Shown here: piece after piece, positions 61,764 through 64,000 of the stretch | How the letters are laid out: each line of letters begins with the position of its first letter | Position numbering within the stretch: position 1 is the first letter of the stretch | Assembly: GCA_017303415.1 (NCBI GenBank) | Contig: JAFLBJ010000001.1 | Span: 1,240,001 to 1,304,000, forward strand | Direction of reading: 5' to 3' | Length of the DNA: 64,000 nucleotides | Source of the DNA: Chitinophagales bacterium | GTDB taxonomy: Bacteria; Bacteroidota; Bacteroidia; Chitinophagales; Chitinophagaceae | The notes under the pieces: model-generated | What the model saw: the letters and a program-made list of their open reading frames with translations, nothing else | Told to the model about the DNA's origin: nothing | The model's database searches: none | Made by a program: the position numbers and the translations under genes

Positions 61764-63278
61764 ATGGATAGGAAACCTTATATTTTCAGGCACCTGATGG
61801 AGTCGCTCGACCGGCGTTTTTTATTGACAAAACCAGTCTTTTGGTCAACCCGGCTCCTGCGGGTCTTGCTTATTGCACCAGTCGTCTATTTAATTTTAGC
61901 GGTATTGTCCTATTTCGGAGCGCTTGATCCCCGGAGTGGTTCCAATGTGCTTACTTTTTCAGGTTTTTATATCGTCATATCGCTACTATTTTTTGTATGG
62001 TGGATGATCTATCTCCTTCGTTTTAATGTATTCAAACGCTTTGGTCAATGGAATCCAATCGATAGCCTGATTCATTTTCTGGCTTATTTTCTGACCATAG
62101 AGTTAATGGTTTTTCTGCCTGTCCTTCCAGTAATTTCAGAAAGTTTCAGGGCCAACCGCGCCTACACTACTCAAGAACTAATTGATGATGCCAATGCAAT
62201 TAATCGGGGAGTTTGTTTGCTGGAACGCGATTCCATCAACCTGAAATTTAAATATGATACCATTCATTGGTCCAGAAGCATCCCAGGTGCATTACTTCGG
62301 AATGGCGATGTAAGGGTAGATGTAGATGGGGAATATGGGGTCAACTACTATGTGGTGGATTCTAATATCTTTTTTCAAAGACTTCAGGGGAGCGATTCCA
62401 ATAAGGTGCTGAATGATTCAATCTTTATTGACTATAATTACCCCGATTACGTCTTTGTGAGTCTTTACAATCGATCCGCTGATTTTGGTACTAAAACCTG
62501 GGATTCAAGGGAATTGTTTAAACGATTTCTGGCAAACCCTCCATCTTTTGACCGCAATAAAGAACGCGAAACATTATTCAGGCTATTAAAAAAGTATGAT
62601 CCTGAACATCCCGGTATTGGAGTGGTTCCGGATGATCTTAACAGGTATGCTCAAAAAGAATGGCAGGATCGGATCAGTCAACGTCTTTCCCTTTATGATC
62701 CCGGGTATGCCATGAATCAGGTAATGGATAAGAAATGGCAATTAAGTACTGGTTTTTGGGAAACAGTACTTTATATCTGTTACTATTTCACGTTGGGCAT
62801 TTCATTACTTGTATTTTTTTATCGACACAACACGCGTAATTCATTTTTTCTGTCTATCCTGGCAGCGTTGGTGCTTGCCATTTTAACGGGATTATTTATG
62901 GCCAGCACCCGGGGCGATGTTGAATCATTTATAACCACGCTCTTTGTTTACTTCGTCATTTTTTCTCTCCTTGCCTTTCTGGGTATTTATTCGGGTAAGC
63001 GGAAAACCATTTCTGCCATCGGACTCAATCTGGCAGTTACCCTTCTCCCATTGATCCCTTTAATGATCACGACATTATATTATCGAAGTAAACACGAGTG
63101 GTTTGATCAAAATAAAATGGGGTTTGAGGAAAATAGCGAACTGTATCATCAAATGTTTGGGAATGAATCCTTGCACATGATGATGGCACAAATCGGGGGA
63201 TTTGTTTTGCTCGTAATACTTATCCCGCTTTTGATCGGCGGATTGTATCGAAAGTGGTATGCTTTGCCTGAGGATTGA
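61764..63278 (+). CDS. Polytopic membrane protein of unknown function, likely ABC partner
   Basis: 504 residues from ATG 61764. An earlier frame start at 61704 would overlap the ABC gene. Three N-terminal transmembrane helices (about 32-52, 66-86, 103-124) are followed by a soluble loop of about 210 residues (about 125-335, probably periplasmic), then about six more helices (about 338-500; LAALVLAILTGLFMAS, LFVYFVIFSLLAFLGIY, IGGFVLLVILIPLLIGGLY). The order of helices, loop, helices recalls ABC-2-type permeases fused to a sensor loop. I do not recognise the family. The 16-bp gap after an ABC ATPase gene supports a joint transporter role. Confidence 0.7.
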   Translation: MDRKPYIFRHLMESLDRRFLLTKPVFWSTRLLRVLLIAPVVYLILAVLSYFGALDPRSGSNVLTFSGFYIVISLLFFVWWMIYLLRFNVFKRFGQWNPIDSLIHFLAYFLTIELMVFLPVLPVISESFRANRAYTTQELIDDANAINRGVCLLERDSINLKFKYDTIHWSRSIPGALLRNGDVRVDVDGEYGVNYYVVDSNIFFQRLQGSDSNKVLNDSIFIDYNYPDYVFVSLYNRSADFGTKTWDSRELFKRFLANPPSFDRNKERETLFRLLKKYDPEHPGIGVVPDDLNRYAQKEWQDRISQRLSLYDPGYAMNQVMDKKWQLSTGFWETVLYICYYFTLGISLLVFFYRHNTRNSFFLSILAALVLAILTGLFMASTRGDVESFITTLFVYFVIFSLLAFLGIYSGKRKTISAIGLNLAVTLLPLIPLMITTLYYRSKHEWFDQNKMGFEENSELYHQMFGNESLHMMMAQIGGFVLLVILIPLLIGGLYRKWYALPED

Positions 63279-63281
63279 TTT

Positions 63282-63331
63282 TTTCCGAGCATTCTGCGTC
63301 CCGAAACCTCGGGGCACAGAATGCTCGGAAA
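63282..63331. terminator. Bidirectional terminator between the membrane protein gene and gltX
   Basis: A 12-bp stem CCGAGCATTCTG/CAGAATGCTCGG (63285-63296 with 63317-63328), an inner GC-rich second stem, and flanking T-run and A-run so it works both ways. Its inner part is similar to the insertion in the alr gene. Confidence 0.85.
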
Positions 63332-63333
63332 TT

Positions 63334-64000
63334 CTAAGCCAGCAATTTCAAAACATTTTTAATCCGCAGGATGGTTTCTTCCTTTCCGATCAACTCTGCG
63401 ATCTCAAATACACCCGGTCCGAATTTTCCGCCAACCAGCATCACACGCAACGGCAATAGTACATCTCCTGGTTTCAGTTTATGTTCGGCGGCCTTTTGCT
63501 TAAAATAGGTCTCCAGATCCACCGCCTTCCAATCCTGCACATCCCTAAATTCTTTGCCGATCAATTCAAAAAAATTACGCTTATCCTGGTCCCACTTTGC
63601 CTTTATGGGAGTAAGATCAATATCCTTCGGCGTTTCAAAAAAGAACTTCGATTGTTCATAAAAATCCGGTAATAAAGTACACCGTTCCTTTACCAGACCG
63701 ATCACTTTATCGAGTAATGCGCTATCGGATACCTTGATGTTTTTACCATCCAACACACAGTCCACTTCAGACCGGAGTGTTTCCACACTGGCGGCCTTTA
63801 TCCATTCGTGGTTGAACCATTTAGCCTTCTCATAATCAAATTTGGCTCCGCCGCTATGTACCCGCTCCATTGAAAAGGCCTCTGTCAATTCTTCCATGGA
63901 AAAAAGTTCTTTTTCCGACCCATCATTCCATCCCAACAGCGCGAGTAGATTGATAAATGCTTCGGGCAGGAATCCTTTTTCCCGAAACCCTTCGGTGAGT
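63334..64000 (-). CDS. gltX: Glutamate--tRNA ligase, C-terminal part (5' end outside window)
   Basis: About 221 residues in frame to the right window edge. The segment near the edge reads TEGFREKGFLPEAFINLLALLGW, and further in are SMERVHSGGAKFDYEKAKWFNHEW and LPLRVMLVGGKFGPGVFEIAELIGKEE. These are hallmarks of the bacterial GluRS anticodon-binding half. The catalytic half with HIGH and KMSKS motifs is outside the window. The enzyme charges tRNA-Glu. Confidence 0.95.
   Translation of the reverse strand, partial: LTEGFREKGFLPEAFINLLALLGWNDGSEKELFSMEELTEAFSMERVHSGGAKFDYEKAKWFNHEWIKAASVETLRSEVDCVLDGKNIKVSDSALLDKVIGLVKERCTLLPDFYEQSKFFFETPKDIDLTPIKAKWDQDKRNFFELIGKEFRDVQDWKAVDLETYFKQKAAEHKLKPGDVLLPLRVMLVGGKFGPGVFEIAELIGKEETILRIKNVLKLLA

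Overview
The window comes from a Bacteroidota chromosome, most likely family Chitinophagaceae or a close relative (order Chitinophagales). The evidence is a SusC/SusD polysaccharide locus, gliding genes gldF and gldG, two proteins with type IX secretion (T9SS) C-terminal sorting domains, a fused murF-alr gene, a HmuY-type haem lipoprotein, and Bacteroidota promoter boxes of the form TAnnTTTG. No rRNA, tRNA, CRISPR array, transposase or prophage genes were seen.

Layout. 1-3.4 kb: end of a TonB receptor, a HmuY-like lipoprotein and a DUF6607 protein (probable haem uptake). 3.6-16.6 kb: a beta-glucan (laminarin-type) utilisation locus. A membrane-spanning propeller/Y_Y_Y/LuxR regulator diverges from SusC, SusD, a glycan-binding lipoprotein with a triplicated domain, a PKD lipoprotein and two GH16 glucanases. 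16.8-23.5 kb: ileS (type 2, with a GXHH signature) with a histone-H1-tailed DksA-like gene, a PhoD-like phosphatase, a YcxB-like membrane protein and a GNAT enzyme. 23.7-26.6 kb: acpP-fabF-rnc, then a convergent methylmalonyl-CoA epimerase. 26.8-36.2 kb: iscS-iscU-iscA, gldF-gldG, terC, murF-alr, lspA. 36.2-46.9 kb: a lipoprotein, a yefM-yoeB toxin-antitoxin pair with a TGTACA operator, ppsA, two T9SS cargo proteins and fumC. 47-54 kb: a Planctomycetes-style cytochrome/DUF1501/DUF2231 cluster followed by a GH29 fucosidase. 54-59.2 kb (minus strand): enoyl-CoA hydratase, a transglutaminase/alpha-E/circularly permuted ATP-grasp cluster interrupted by a four-helix-bundle gene, and a lone B12-binding domain. 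59.3-64 kb: a DUF4143 ATPase, an ABC ATPase with an unknown membrane partner, and the 3' part of gltX.

The most unusual feature is not a gene family. Many intergenic gaps carry short inverted arrays built from exact 7-nt units (TAGCTAA-like, GTGAGRC-like, ATGTTGG-like, GGTCCGA-like and AATAAGG-like families). A second class has an approximately 8-nt unit (ACAGAGAC-like). The arrays run into the 3' ends of several genes and supply their last codons and stop codons. In one case two inverted arrays enclose a 23S-IVP/four-helix-bundle gene inside an otherwise conserved operon, which looks like a mobile cassette. This repeat system is the main candidate for something undescribed.
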